From Caballeronia sp. INDeC2 (GTDB lineage: Bacteria > Pseudomonadota > Gammaproteobacteria > Burkholderiales > Burkholderiaceae): a DNA stretch of 64,000 nt. The stretch lies in the NCBI RefSeq assembly GCF_023631325.1, contig NZ_JALQDG010000040.1, positions 186,001 to 250,000 of the forward strand, read 5' to 3'. The first letter of the stretch is position 1. Every line of letters begins with the position of its first letter. The notes under the pieces are model-generated. The model did not search any database and was not told the origin of the DNA. It worked only from the letters and a program-made list of their open reading frames with translations. The position numbers and the translations under genes were made by a program. Below are positions 1 to 9,000 of the stretch, one piece after another.

Positions 1-871
1 GACGGCGTTCGCCATGCATCTCGCGCTCACGCGTCAGGTGCACGCGATCGAATGGCGCATCCCCGAAGTGCGTGATGGCGAAGCGCTGCCTTTGACAGGC
101 GTGACGATCGAACCGGCGGGCTTCACGCCCGGCGAGCGTCTGTGGCCCAAGTCCGACGCCGCGTTCTCCGGCTATCAGCTGCTACTCGAATACTTCACGT
201 TCCGCGAGAAGTTTCTGTTCGTCGATCTGTGCGGACTCGACGTCGACGCGCTCCCGGAAAACTCGACGCACTTCGAACTGGAGATCGTGCTCGACCAGAC
301 GTATCCGTCCGATCAGCGTTTCAGCAAGGACAACGTCCGGCTCTTCTGCACGCCGGTCATCAATCTGTTCGAACTCGATGGGGAGCCGGTCGTGATCGAT
401 CATCACGAGACCGAGTATCGCGTAGTGCCGGCGGGGCATCAGGGCGAGCACGTCGAAACGTATTCGGTCGATGCAGTCGAAGCGTTCGATCACCTCACCT
501 CCGAGCGATACGAATATGTGCTAGGCAGGCGCGTGCCGTATCGCAGCCGCGCGGTGCGCGTGACGCTCGCGCCGCAGAACGCGCAGCAGGCGCGGGACTT
601 GTTGCCGGGCGCATGGCTGCATCGCGATGTGATGTCGCTGCTGAAGATCTATATCGGCACCAAAGCGGATGTGCATCTGCGTATGCAGATGTCTTCGCGC
701 TTCGCGCCGGAACCGGCGGTCGGCAAGCAAGGGACCGAAGTCGCGCCGCGGCTGGGCTGGACGGTCGTGCTGCCCGCCCGGCAAGAGCGCGTCATCACGG
801 TGGAACTGGGCGTGTGCGAGGCGTTTTCGTCGCCGTCGCCCAATCCTTATCTGCAACAACGCGCCGCGTGA
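1..871 (+). CDS. TssF-TssG fusion-like protein of a type VI secretion baseplate (5' partial)
   Basis: The frame is open to the window edge, so the true start lies upstream; the first visible Met is at 14. Residues 1 to about 165 (counted from that Met) match the middle of TssF: the stretch with FSGYQLLLEYFTFREKFLFV and the FCTPVINLFE motif followed by YRVVP. From about residue 180 the protein instead resembles the C-terminal third of TssG: a LLPG motif, an IYIG segment and the RLGWT signature near the end. The TssF C-terminal part and the TssG N-terminal part are missing, and the join is in frame near 510-540. TssF and TssG normally are separate adjacent genes forming the baseplate wedge. I infer a deletion fusion that is probably inactive; an unusual natural fusion or an assembly error are alternatives. 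It is followed by other T6SS genes. Confidence 0.6.
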   Translation, partial: TAFAMHLALTRQVHAIEWRIPEVRDGEALPLTGVTIEPAGFTPGERLWPKSDAAFSGYQLLLEYFTFREKFLFVDLCGLDVDALPENSTHFELEIVLDQTYPSDQRFSKDNVRLFCTPVINLFELDGEPVVIDHHETEYRVVPAGHQGEHVETYSVDAVEAFDHLTSERYEYVLGRRVPYRSRAVRVTLAPQNAQQARDLLPGAWLHRDVMSLLKIYIGTKADVHLRMQMSSRFAPEPAVGKQGTEVAPRLGWTVVLPARQERVITVELGVCEAFSSPSPNPYLQQRAA

Positions 872-884
872 GATACGGAGAATC

Positions 885-1511
885 ATGTTGAATCGACGAA
901 GGATAGCCTGGGCGCTGATGACGCTTTCACTCTCGGCGTGCGGCGTGTGGCAATGGGCGCAGACGGCCGCCAGAACATTCCAGGGTAACTGGTGCAAGAC
1001 CTGTGTGAGGATCGAAAGACAGACGCCGCTGGGCGTGATGCATGCAATCGCTGCATCGCGCGGGGGACGCTGTCTTTCGCTGGAGACGCAGACCGTCAAA
1101 GACAAGCTGACATGGGAATGCGGTCTGGGGCACGTATGGGAGGCCCGTGCGGAATGGATCAGGCACGGCGCCTGGTGTCCTGAGTGCGCCGCACTCGAAC
1201 GCGAGAAGCTTCGCGCAAATGAGGTTTCCGACGCGAAGCCTCGACCTCGAGTGAGGGCAACCGATGCGAACCCGTCACACCATCCCGCGTTGACGAGATT
1301 GCGTGAATACGCATCCAGGCTCGGATGGCGCTGTCTCGCTCAAGCCTGGTCGGGCTACTACGCGCAGTACGAATTCCAATGTGAGAACGGACATCGACAG
1401 AAGCACGCAGCGTCGCAGTTTCTGTTCGGCAAGCGGCATCGTCCTCGATGCGCTCAGTGCGAAGCCGATGGAAGTGCCGGATATGACCATCTTCATCAGA
1501 AAACAACGTAG
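885..1511 (+). CDS. Lipoprotein with tandem zinc-ribbon repeats, unknown function
   Basis: 208 residues. The ATG at 885 follows GGAGAA and lies 13 bp after the upstream stop. The N-terminus is a lipoprotein signal with lipobox LSAC (Cys19), and the following GVWQW resembles the GAWQ after the acylated Cys of the TssJ encoded next. The rest is not TssJ-like. It holds two zinc-ribbon-like units: CKTC plus WECGLGHVW and WCPEC (about residues 36-102), then a second with FQCENGH and CAQC (about 145-195). Such ribbons (CxxC pairs with GH.W between) are usually cytoplasmic and nucleic-acid linked, so finding them behind a lipoprotein signal is strange. It may be a chimera of a tssJ 5' end and a zinc-ribbon gene. 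No function is assigned; the position suggests a T6SS accessory or cargo gene. Confidence 0.65.
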   Translation: MLNRRRIAWALMTLSLSACGVWQWAQTAARTFQGNWCKTCVRIERQTPLGVMHAIAASRGGRCLSLETQTVKDKLTWECGLGHVWEARAEWIRHGAWCPECAALEREKLRANEVSDAKPRPRVRATDANPSHHPALTRLREYASRLGWRCLAQAWSGYYAQYEFQCENGHRQKHAASQFLFGKRHRPRCAQCEADGSAGYDHLHQKTT

Positions 1512-1531
1512 CAAAGCAGGATCACGAAACG

Positions 1532-2263
1532 ATGCAAAAGAGATTTAACGCTTCACGCAGTTATGGCGTTGCCACGATGGTCGCCACAGCGACGCTCGCG
1601 CTGGCCGGCTGCGGCGCGTGGCAGGCCACGAAGGACAGCACCGTCGACGCCGCGCAATGGCTCTTCACGACGCAAGTCAAGTCGATGAACATCGACCTCG
1701 ACGCGCGCGCCGCATTGAACGAAACCACGAGCGGACGACCGCTCTCCACCGTCGTGCGCTTCTACCAGCTCAAAGACTCGAAGACCTTCGCGCAACTGGA
1801 ATACATCCAATTGCAGAACAACGACCTCGAGTTGCTCAAGACCGACCTCGTCGCGACGAAAGACGTCGTGATGCGTCCCGGTACGAGCGCGAGCATCCGC
1901 GAGCCGATGGACAAGGACGCCGAGTACGTCGGCGTGGTGGCGTTCTTCCGCACGCCGAGCAGCGACGGCGTATGGAAGCTGCTGATTCCGAAGCAGCAAT
2001 GGAAAGACACAGATCCGGTGAAGATTCAGGTACAAGGGAACCGGCTTGCCTACGAGGGCGCGAAGCCGAGGCCCGTGACGCGCGATACACCGCAGCAGTC
2101 CGTTCCCGCTGTGGCGGCGTCGGCGGCATCGAGTGTTTCGGGTGCATCGGCGACAGTCAGGAGTGCGTCGCAGACCCTGAACTCCGCGGCCGATTCGGTC
2201 AAGAGCGCGAAAGCAGGCGCGAGCGCCGTGCCTCGTAGCGTCGGCGGACTGCTCTCGAACTGA
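1532..2263 (+). CDS. tssJ: TssJ, type VI secretion outer-membrane lipoprotein
   Basis: 243 residues. The signal peptide ends in a lipobox LAGC (Cys27). The body fits the TssJ/VasD beta-sandwich family: it starts with LDARAALNETTSGRPLSTVV, followed by VVRFYQL, a FAQLEY segment and VGVVAFFR. TssJ anchors the TssJLM membrane complex of the secretion system in the outer membrane. The last 70 residues are a Ser/Ala-rich low-complexity tail (VSGASATVRSAS and similar) longer than in most family members; its role is unknown. It lies 20 bp after the zinc-ribbon lipoprotein and 49 bp before the OmpA-type gene, so the three may be co-transcribed. Confidence 0.85.
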   Translation: MQKRFNASRSYGVATMVATATLALAGCGAWQATKDSTVDAAQWLFTTQVKSMNIDLDARAALNETTSGRPLSTVVRFYQLKDSKTFAQLEYIQLQNNDLELLKTDLVATKDVVMRPGTSASIREPMDKDAEYVGVVAFFRTPSSDGVWKLLIPKQQWKDTDPVKIQVQGNRLAYEGAKPRPVTRDTPQQSVPAVAASAASSVSGASATVRSASQTLNSAADSVKSAKAGASAVPRSVGGLLSN

Positions 2264-2312
2264 GCTGGTCTGAACCTCAACCTCAACCCTTTACCACCAA
2301 GCAGGAAGCAAC

Positions 2313-2831
2313 ATGAAGAAGTTCCTCTCTCTCACCGCGTGCGGGCTCTCGATATCCCTCTTGGCAGCCTGCGCCAGCGGTCCTGACCGCGACAAGGAGC
2401 TCGCCCTCAACCAGCAAGTCGGCATCGAAGTGACGCAAACGCCGGAAGGCGTGCAAGTGCGTCTGCCCGACCGCGTGTTGTTCGACTTCAATAAAGCGGC
2501 GCTGCGCCGCGATTCGGGATCGGCCATCCAGCGCGCGGTCGTGTTGCTTAAGCGCAGCAATAAGTCCGTGATCGTCGAAGGCCACACCGACAATTCCGGT
2601 ACGCACGAGTACAACCAGGCGCTCTCCGAACAGCGCGCGCAGACGGTCGCGAGCGCCTTGGAGGATCGGGGCATCGTATCGTCGCGCATCGCCACGAAGG
2701 GTTTTGCTTACGACCGCCCCGCCGCAAGCAACGACACCCCGGAAGGCCAGGCGAAGAACCGCCGCACGGAGATCGTGGTGGTCGGCGAATCGCTCGACGC
2801 GATCATGGGCAAACCGACGAAGCGGAATTAA
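2313..2831 (+). CDS. OmpA-family peptidoglycan-binding lipoprotein
   Basis: 172 residues. The signal peptide has lipobox LAAC (Cys20). The C-terminal OmpA/MotB domain shows VLFDFNKAALR, the EGHTDNSGTHEYNQ loop with the peptidoglycan-binding Asp, the ALSEQRAQTV helix and RRTEIVV near the end. Proteins of this layout (lipid anchor plus OmpA domain) tether outer-membrane assemblies to peptidoglycan; beside tssJ, a T6SS anchoring role is likely. A general Pal/YiaD-type lipoprotein is the alternative. The AAGCAGGAAG just upstream of the ATG gives a plausible ribosome site. Confidence 0.85.
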   Translation: MKKFLSLTACGLSISLLAACASGPDRDKELALNQQVGIEVTQTPEGVQVRLPDRVLFDFNKAALRRDSGSAIQRAVVLLKRSNKSVIVEGHTDNSGTHEYNQALSEQRAQTVASALEDRGIVSSRIATKGFAYDRPAASNDTPEGQAKNRRTEIVVVGESLDAIMGKPTKRN

Positions 2832-2899
2832 GGAACGCGGCCGCCTTCGCGCGCTAACGCGTCGCGGCCAACCGATTGCGGACGGCGAACCCCGGCTTA

Positions 2900-3217
2900 C
2901 TACCGCCAGTAGCCGACCGCATAATGCCGATATCCCCATCCCGGATGTCCGCCCCAATAGCCGACGGCCACTGACGGCGCGTACACCGGAGCGGGCGGCG
3001 CGTAATAAGCGACGGGCGGCGCGTAGACCGGCACCGGCGTGAAGGGCGCAACCGGAACCACCGGCGCATAAGGCGCAACCGCCACGACAGGCGCGAGAGG
3101 TGCAACCGGCACGACCGGCATTCCCACATTCATGCCGACGAACACATGCGCCTGGGCACTGCCCACCAATCCCATACCGAACACCATCGCAACGGCGACA
3201 TAACCGATCTTTTTCAT
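2900..3217 (-). CDS. Secreted Val/Pro/Ala-repeat protein, unknown function
   Basis: 105 residues. It begins with a standard Sec signal peptide (MKKIGYVAVAMVFGMGLVGS, cleavage after AQA). The mature part is built of short repeats of the type PVVPVAP / YAPVVPVAP, then YAPPVAYYAPPAPVYAPS, and ends in Gly/Tyr/Trp-rich residues. The ATG is preceded on the minus strand by AAGGAG. Similar short proline-rich exported proteins are common in Burkholderiaceae and lack known function; a surface or cell-wall-associated structural role is only a guess. It stands alone, convergent with the OmpA-type gene. Confidence 0.65.
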   Translation of the reverse strand: MKKIGYVAVAMVFGMGLVGSAQAHVFVGMNVGMPVVPVAPLAPVVAVAPYAPVVPVAPFTPVPVYAPPVAYYAPPAPVYAPSVAVGYWGGHPGWGYRHYAVGYWR

Positions 3218-3304
3218 GATCCTTCTCCTTGAAACGCGGTGCGGCGTATTAACGCATCGGTTGAGAAGGATTCTGAACGTCGAGAATGAGCGAAGAATGA
3301 GCGC

Positions 3305-4354
3305 TCATTCAGTTCCGCAGTCGTTGCAGGTGTTATCGATGTACCTTGCCGCCTTTCCGCGCTCCGGCGGGCTGACCTGCATATAGCCGCCGTCGAGGAT
3401 GTTATGACGCACGACATTCCCGCTATAGTCGACGCCCCCTTCGCCATTCGACCCGCCGGTGATATTCCCGCCGTTGATCATGCGGTTGCACTCGAGGACG
3501 TTGCCGCCGGTGTCCTGCGTGGCGTCGTTGTTCTCGGGGCCCATGCGGCAGTTATCGGCGAGATTGTAGGCAACGCGTCCTTTGACCGATCCGACCAGCG
3601 CGATGCCGTAAAGCGGACAGTTCGCGAACGAATTGAACACCAGAACCGCGCCGGTGCCGCCGCCTTGCCCTTCGGTCTGAAACATCGACTGGCCGAAGAA
3701 GTCGCGAAAGCTGTTGCCCGCGAGCGTGAAGTTGTCCACCGCGCCGTTGGTCTGCACCGGAATATCGTAATGTCCGGGATGGTCCCAGTCGCGCACGCGC
3801 GTCGGATTGGCGCCCACGAAGTTGCAGCCGACGAGACTGTTCCCCGTCGACGGTCCCTCGAAGTTGAACATGTTGCTGTCCTCGCGCACCGTCTTCTTGA
3901 GGGTCGCGCCGGGCTCGCACTGGATATGCCGGTTGCTCGCCGTGACGACGACGGTGCGGTTCAGCAGATACGTCCCGGCGGGCACGAGCACGTCGCCGGC
4001 ATCGACCGCGGCCTGGAACGCCTTGGTGTCGTCGGTCTTGCCGTTGCCGGTCGCGCCGAACGCCTTCGGGCTGCGCGGATCGACGAGCTTCGGCGGCGTG
4101 AAGGAGGTCTCCGGGCAGCTCGGCGTCGCCGGGACGGGCGAACTGGTCAGGTTGGCGCGATGGCCGCCGCTATCGCGTCCGTCCCTGAACTGGCGCCACC
4201 AGCGCATGACGTTGCGCACGGTCAGTCGATCCAGGATACGGCCATCGTCCCAGGCGGCGTAGACGGTCTGAAAATGCCTCGTCACGCCAGGTGTGTTTAT
4301 CACGAGCACGGAAACGACCACCAGTATCCCGCCAACCACGATCGATTTCTTCAT
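3305..4354 (-). CDS. Right-handed beta-helix protein of the pectate-lyase superfamily type
   Basis: 349 residues. An N-terminal hydrophobic segment (about residues 5-22, MKKSIVVGGILVVVSVLV) is a signal peptide or anchor. After a linker comes the usual opening of this superfamily, KAFGATGNGKTDDTKAFQAA, then VPAGTYLL and successive beta-helix rungs rich in Asn/Gly (GNSLVGCNF, VDNFTLAGNSF, GNVVRHNIL). Several Cys pairs could form disulfides. Members cleave or bind polysaccharides; no catalytic residues could be identified with certainty. It is divergent from the MurJ-like flippase gene, which suggests processing of an exported polysaccharide (inference). Confidence 0.75.
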   Translation of the reverse strand: MKKSIVVGGILVVVSVLVINTPGVTRHFQTVYAAWDDGRILDRLTVRNVMRWWRQFRDGRDSGGHRANLTSSPVPATPSCPETSFTPPKLVDPRSPKAFGATGNGKTDDTKAFQAAVDAGDVLVPAGTYLLNRTVVVTASNRHIQCEPGATLKKTVREDSNMFNFEGPSTGNSLVGCNFVGANPTRVRDWDHPGHYDIPVQTNGAVDNFTLAGNSFRDFFGQSMFQTEGQGGGTGAVLVFNSFANCPLYGIALVGSVKGRVAYNLADNCRMGPENNDATQDTGGNVLECNRMINGGNITGGSNGEGGVDYSGNVVRHNILDGGYMQVSPPERGKAARYIDNTCNDCGTE

Positions 4355-4613
4355 CTACATCCCATGCACGCTTTGGTTTTCACAATGACGAGGCCTCGGT
4401 AAGCCGTCGCGCAGCCGCAACTCTCGCACGTTGTGACCGCGGACTTCTGCCCGGTAGCACACCAGGCGAGCGCGCGAAATGCTCGTACAAGGCTGCATCA
4501 TCGCGCGCCGGTGGCGTGCCGAACAGTCCGACCGTTGCGTTTGATGCACGCTCCCTCGGTGCGCAAGCGGCCAGCCGGTCCTGCGCGGCTCGAGTCAATT
4601 TGCCGGAGGAAGT

Positions 4614-5987
4614 GTGCTGACCGCAACAGTGCAATCGCTAAGAGAGCGTCTGCTCGGCGTTCATCAGGACCACAAGCGCATCGCGAGGAGCGCCTTCGTC
4701 CTGCTGATATTCGTGCTCGCCGGGAAGTTCATCGGCGCATCGAAGGAAATGGCGATCGCGTATCGATACGGCATCAGCGGCACCGTCGATGCCTATCAGC
4801 TCGCGCTCACGCTCGTCACCTGGCTGCCCGCGACGATCACGAACCAGTTGAGCGTGCTGCTCGTTCCCGCGCTCGTCGCGCTCAGAAACGACAAGGCGCG
4901 GCAGAACCAGCTTCTCGGCGAACTGGAAGGGGCGGGGCTCGCCGTCGGCATCGTGTTTTCGTTGCTGCTGTATTTTTTCTGGCCGCACATGGTGGGCTTC
5001 TTCTCGGGCAATCTCGCCGAATCGACGCGCGAGATGTGCCGTCAGATGGTGGTCGGCATGACGCCGGTCGGCGTGCTGGCCTTCACCATCTGCATCTCGG
5101 CGGCGCGGCTCCAGGCATCGGAAAAGCACATCAACACGTTGCTGGAATGCGTGCCGGCCATTGCGTTGCTCGTCTTCGTGCTGAGCGCGCGCGACAACAC
5201 GTCGGTCATGCCGCTCATCGTCGGCACGACGATCGGCATCGTGATTCAGGCGGCGTGGCTGCGGATTCTCGCGAAACGCGCCGATGCCGTGCCCGCGCGT
5301 CCGCGTCTGTCGCTGCGCGCGAAGGAGTGGCCGGGCATGACGCGCTCGATGGGCATGCTGCTGATCGGCTCCGTGGTCGCGAATCTGTGGCTGCCCGTCG
5401 ATCAATATTTTATGGCGCATATGGGCGATGGCGCCATCGCCACGCTCGGCTACGCTAACCGTCTGCTGTCGCTGCTCGTGAGCATGGGCGCGATCGCCAT
5501 CAGCCGGGCAACGCTGCCGATTCTTTCGGAAATCCTGCATCGCGGCGATCATGCGCGGGCGCGCAGCACGGCCATCAAATGGTCGTTCGTGATGCTGGCG
5601 GTGGGATCGATCGGCGCCGCGCTCGCCTATATCCTCGCGCCGTATGCGATCAAGCTGTTCTTCCAGAAGGGCGCATTCACGAGCGAGGACACGATCGCGG
5701 TCACGAGCCTGTTTCGCTTCGGGCTTTCGCAGATACCGTTCTCTTTCGGGATGTGCGTGCTGATCCAGTTGTTCGCGAGCGAAGCGCGCTACAAGGCCAT
5801 CACGGTGATCTCCGTGTTGGGCTTCGCGACCAAGCTGGCGGCCAATGCGGTGCTGATCCGCTTTTACGGTCCGCTGGGCGTGCCGCTCGGCACCGGCGTG
5901 GGGGCGGCCAGTGTCCTGGCCTGCTATCTCTTCTGGACGCGTTTTGCGCCGCCTTATGTCGGCAAGAGCGACCAAGGACACGACTGA
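4614..5987 (+). CDS. MurJ/MviN-like lipid-linked polysaccharide flippase
   Basis: 457 residues, almost wholly hydrophobic with about 12-14 membrane segments. The sequence follows the MviN family (GKFIGASKEMAIAYRYG near the N-terminus, and a LPILSEILHRGD segment in the second half). It starts with GTG at 4614, preceded by GGAGG at 4605-4609. It is shorter and less typical than housekeeping MurJ (about 510 residues), so it is more likely an exopolysaccharide-type flippase than the essential lipid II flippase. The divergent beta-helix gene supports a cell-surface glycan role. The intergenic 4355-4613 should hold both promoters; no clear elements were recognised. Confidence 0.75.
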   Translation: MLTATVQSLRERLLGVHQDHKRIARSAFVLLIFVLAGKFIGASKEMAIAYRYGISGTVDAYQLALTLVTWLPATITNQLSVLLVPALVALRNDKARQNQLLGELEGAGLAVGIVFSLLLYFFWPHMVGFFSGNLAESTREMCRQMVVGMTPVGVLAFTICISAARLQASEKHINTLLECVPAIALLVFVLSARDNTSVMPLIVGTTIGIVIQAAWLRILAKRADAVPARPRLSLRAKEWPGMTRSMGMLLIGSVVANLWLPVDQYFMAHMGDGAIATLGYANRLLSLLVSMGAIAISRATLPILSEILHRGDHARARSTAIKWSFVMLAVGSIGAALAYILAPYAIKLFFQKGAFTSEDTIAVTSLFRFGLSQIPFSFGMCVLIQLFASEARYKAITVISVLGFATKLAANAVLIRFYGPLGVPLGTGVGAASVLACYLFWTRFAPPYVGKSDQGHD

Positions 5988-6045
5988 TCGCAGGATCGTC
6001 GGCCGCCCCGTATCGGCGAGCGGCTGACGATCCGGCCACTGCGTC

Positions 6046-9000
6046 CTACGCGCCCCGCACCATGACGCCGTGAACGCGGCGCTGCACTTCCGACTCGTCC
6101 GCGATGCCGTAGTCCGTGTCGAGCGCGGCCGCGGCCGCATACACGCCCGGCTCTTCGATGACGCCCGCGTGATTGCCCGGCACTTCCGCGACCGTCAGCC
6201 CGCTGCGCGCGATCTTGCGATACAGCGGCAGCGGATCGCCCCGGTCTTCGTCGCGCAAGGCCGCGCGCACATAGACGATGCGCCCGCCCGCGTACGGCTT
6301 CGGCCGATAGTTGTTCATCGCGGTGCGGCACGTGTCGCGCATGCGTCGCAAGACCGGCGGCATGGGATCGGCGGCCGGCGCTGCCTGCGCCCGCGGCACG
6401 CGGCCGAGGCGCATCGCCACCTTGTTCGCGGCGGCGTGGAACTTGCCCGCCGCGAAACTCACGCGCGCTTTCGGCGGCATGCCCGAGAGCGTCTTCCATA
6501 GCCGGCTCACGTAATCGCGGCGGAATTCGAGCAGCGCGAACCACGGCAGCCAGCGTTCCTGCACATACGTGTCGAGCAGGCACACGAACTCCGTCTGCTC
6601 GCCCGCGCCGAACAACTGTTGCGCGATTTCGAGCGCGATCAGTCCGCCGAACGAGAAGCCGGCGAGCGCATACGGCCCGGTCGGCTGGACCTTGCGAATT
6701 TCGTCGACGTACGTCTTCGCCATGTCCTCGACGCGGCGTTGCGGCGGCGTTTCACCGTCGAGCCCGAGCGCCTGCAGACCGTACACCGGGCGCGACTTGC
6801 GCAGACTGCCGATGAGCCGCGTGCATTCGAGCACCGACCCCGTCACGCTGTGCACGAAGAAGAGCGGCGCGCCGTCGCCTTCGCGCATCGGCACGAGCAC
6901 TTCCGATGTCTGCGGCAGCGCGCCGTTGTCGATCACGTCGGCGAGTTTCGCGATGGTCGGCGCGCGCAGCATCGTCGCAAGCGGAATCGGGCGGCCGATG
7001 ATCGGTTGCAATTCCGCGAGCAGCCGCGCCGCAAGCAGCGAATGTCCGCCGAGCTCGAAGAAATTGTCGTCGCGGCCGATCGGCGCGAAGGCGAACAACT
7101 GTTCCCATTGCATCTGCAGCAGCCGTTCGAGTTCTTCGCGCGTCGTGTAAGACTGCGGCGAATCGGCGGCGCGGGCTTGCAGCGCGGGATGCGTGCGGAT
7201 CGCATCGACCGAGGCGGGATTGCGCAGCGCGGCGGCGTTGGTCACGTCGCGCCCGTTGACCGCGTTGCGCACCGCCGCTTCCGTGAGCTTGCCGCTATGC
7301 GTGACCGGCAGATCGTCGACGGCCGCGATCACATCCGGCACATGCGCGGCGGACGTGCGGCGCACGAGATCGCGGCGAATCCGCGCGATCAGCGTCCCGT
7401 TGAGCTGCGCGCCCGGCTTCAGCGTGACGAGCAGCACGAGCCGCTCGCCGATGGGATTGCCCGGTCCGTCGGCGCTCGCGGCATCGCGCATGCGTTGCTG
7501 AACGACGATGCCCTCGCGTATCTCGGGGATATCGTTGAGCACGGCATAGATCTCGCCCGGCCCGACATTGATGCCGCGCACGACGAGCACGCCGTCGCTG
7601 CGCCCATGCAGGCGCGCAGTGCCTTCGGGCGGAAACTCGATCTGGTCGCCGTGCGTCCAGACGCCGGGATTCGCGCTGAAATACGCCTTGTGAAAGCGCT
7701 CGCCGTCCGGGTCGTTCAGGAAGCCGAGCGGGCGCGACGGAAACGGATTTACGCACACCAGTTCGCCGACGCCTTGCGTACGCGCGCCGTCGCGCCACGC
7801 CTGGACATCGAATGCGAGACTCTTGCACTGCGCTTCGCCCGCGTACACGGGAAGATTCGGGTTGCCGAGCACGAAGCAGCCGAGGATATCGGTGCCCCCT
7901 GAAATGGATTGCAACCGCAGCGGCTTCACGTTGTCGCGAACCCATTCGAACTGGGCGTCGAAGAGGATCGCGCCGGTCGACATCATCGCGCGAAGCTCGC
8001 TCAAATCGAATTCACGCGATGGCACCAGACCGGCGTCCTCGCACATCTTGAGATACGCGGGGCTCGTGCCGAACACGTTGACGCGCTCTTCGGCGACGAG
8101 CCGCCACAACGTATCGACGGATGCGATCGGCCCGTCGTAGGTCACGATCTCGACGCCCGATGCGAGCGCCGACAACTGCCAGTTCCACATCATCCACGCG
8201 CAGCTGGTGTGGAAGTACATGCGATCGCCAGGCCTCAGATCGCAATGCAGCCGATGCTCCTTCAGATGCTCGATCAGACTGCCGCCCGTGCCATGCACGA
8301 TGCACTTGGGCTTGCCGGTCGTGCCCGACGAGAACATCACGAAGAGCGGATGATTGAAGCCGAAGCGCTTCCATTCGACGCGGCGCGGATCGCCCGCCAC
8401 GAGCAGCGCATCGAGCGAGTTGACGGGCGGCGCGGCGCGCACGGCCGACGGATCGCCGTCGAGGCAGACGATGCCCGCAAGCGACGGCAGCGCGTCGGCG
8501 AGCAGCGTCATTTTCTGCGCGAGCGGCGTGCCGGTGTCGAACGGCTTGGCGGCGGTATGCGCGAAGAGGAAGCGCGGTTCGAGCTGCGTGAAGCGGTCGA
8601 GCAGCGTCTCGATGCCCATCTCCGGCGCGGCGGTGGAGAGCGTCGCGCCGATCGCGGTCACGGCGAGCGCGGTGACGATCGCATCGGCATCGTTGCGCAT
8701 CACGCCCGCGACGCGGTCGCCTTCGCGCAGGCCCAATTGCGTGAGCGCGTCGGCGAGGCGAGCCACGCGCGCGCGCAATTCGCCGCGCGTCAGATGCACG
8801 CGGCGGCCATCGGCATGGCAGGCGGTGAGCGCGGGCGCATCGGCGGGGGCGACGGAAAAGCCGAGCAGATTCTCCGCGTAGTTCAGTGTGACCTCGGGAA
8901 AGAAGCGCGCGTGCTCGCAACTATCGCCGACGCACACAGGCTCCGCTTCGCCCGACCATTGCAATCCTGGCGTCCATTGCATGAAGCACTTCCAGAAGAC

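Noticed and set aside
4638..6140. Long leftward open frame of 500 codons over the flippase gene
   Set aside because: It is Arg/His-rich with no motif, lies antisense to a well-supported membrane protein and is explained by high GC at third positions.
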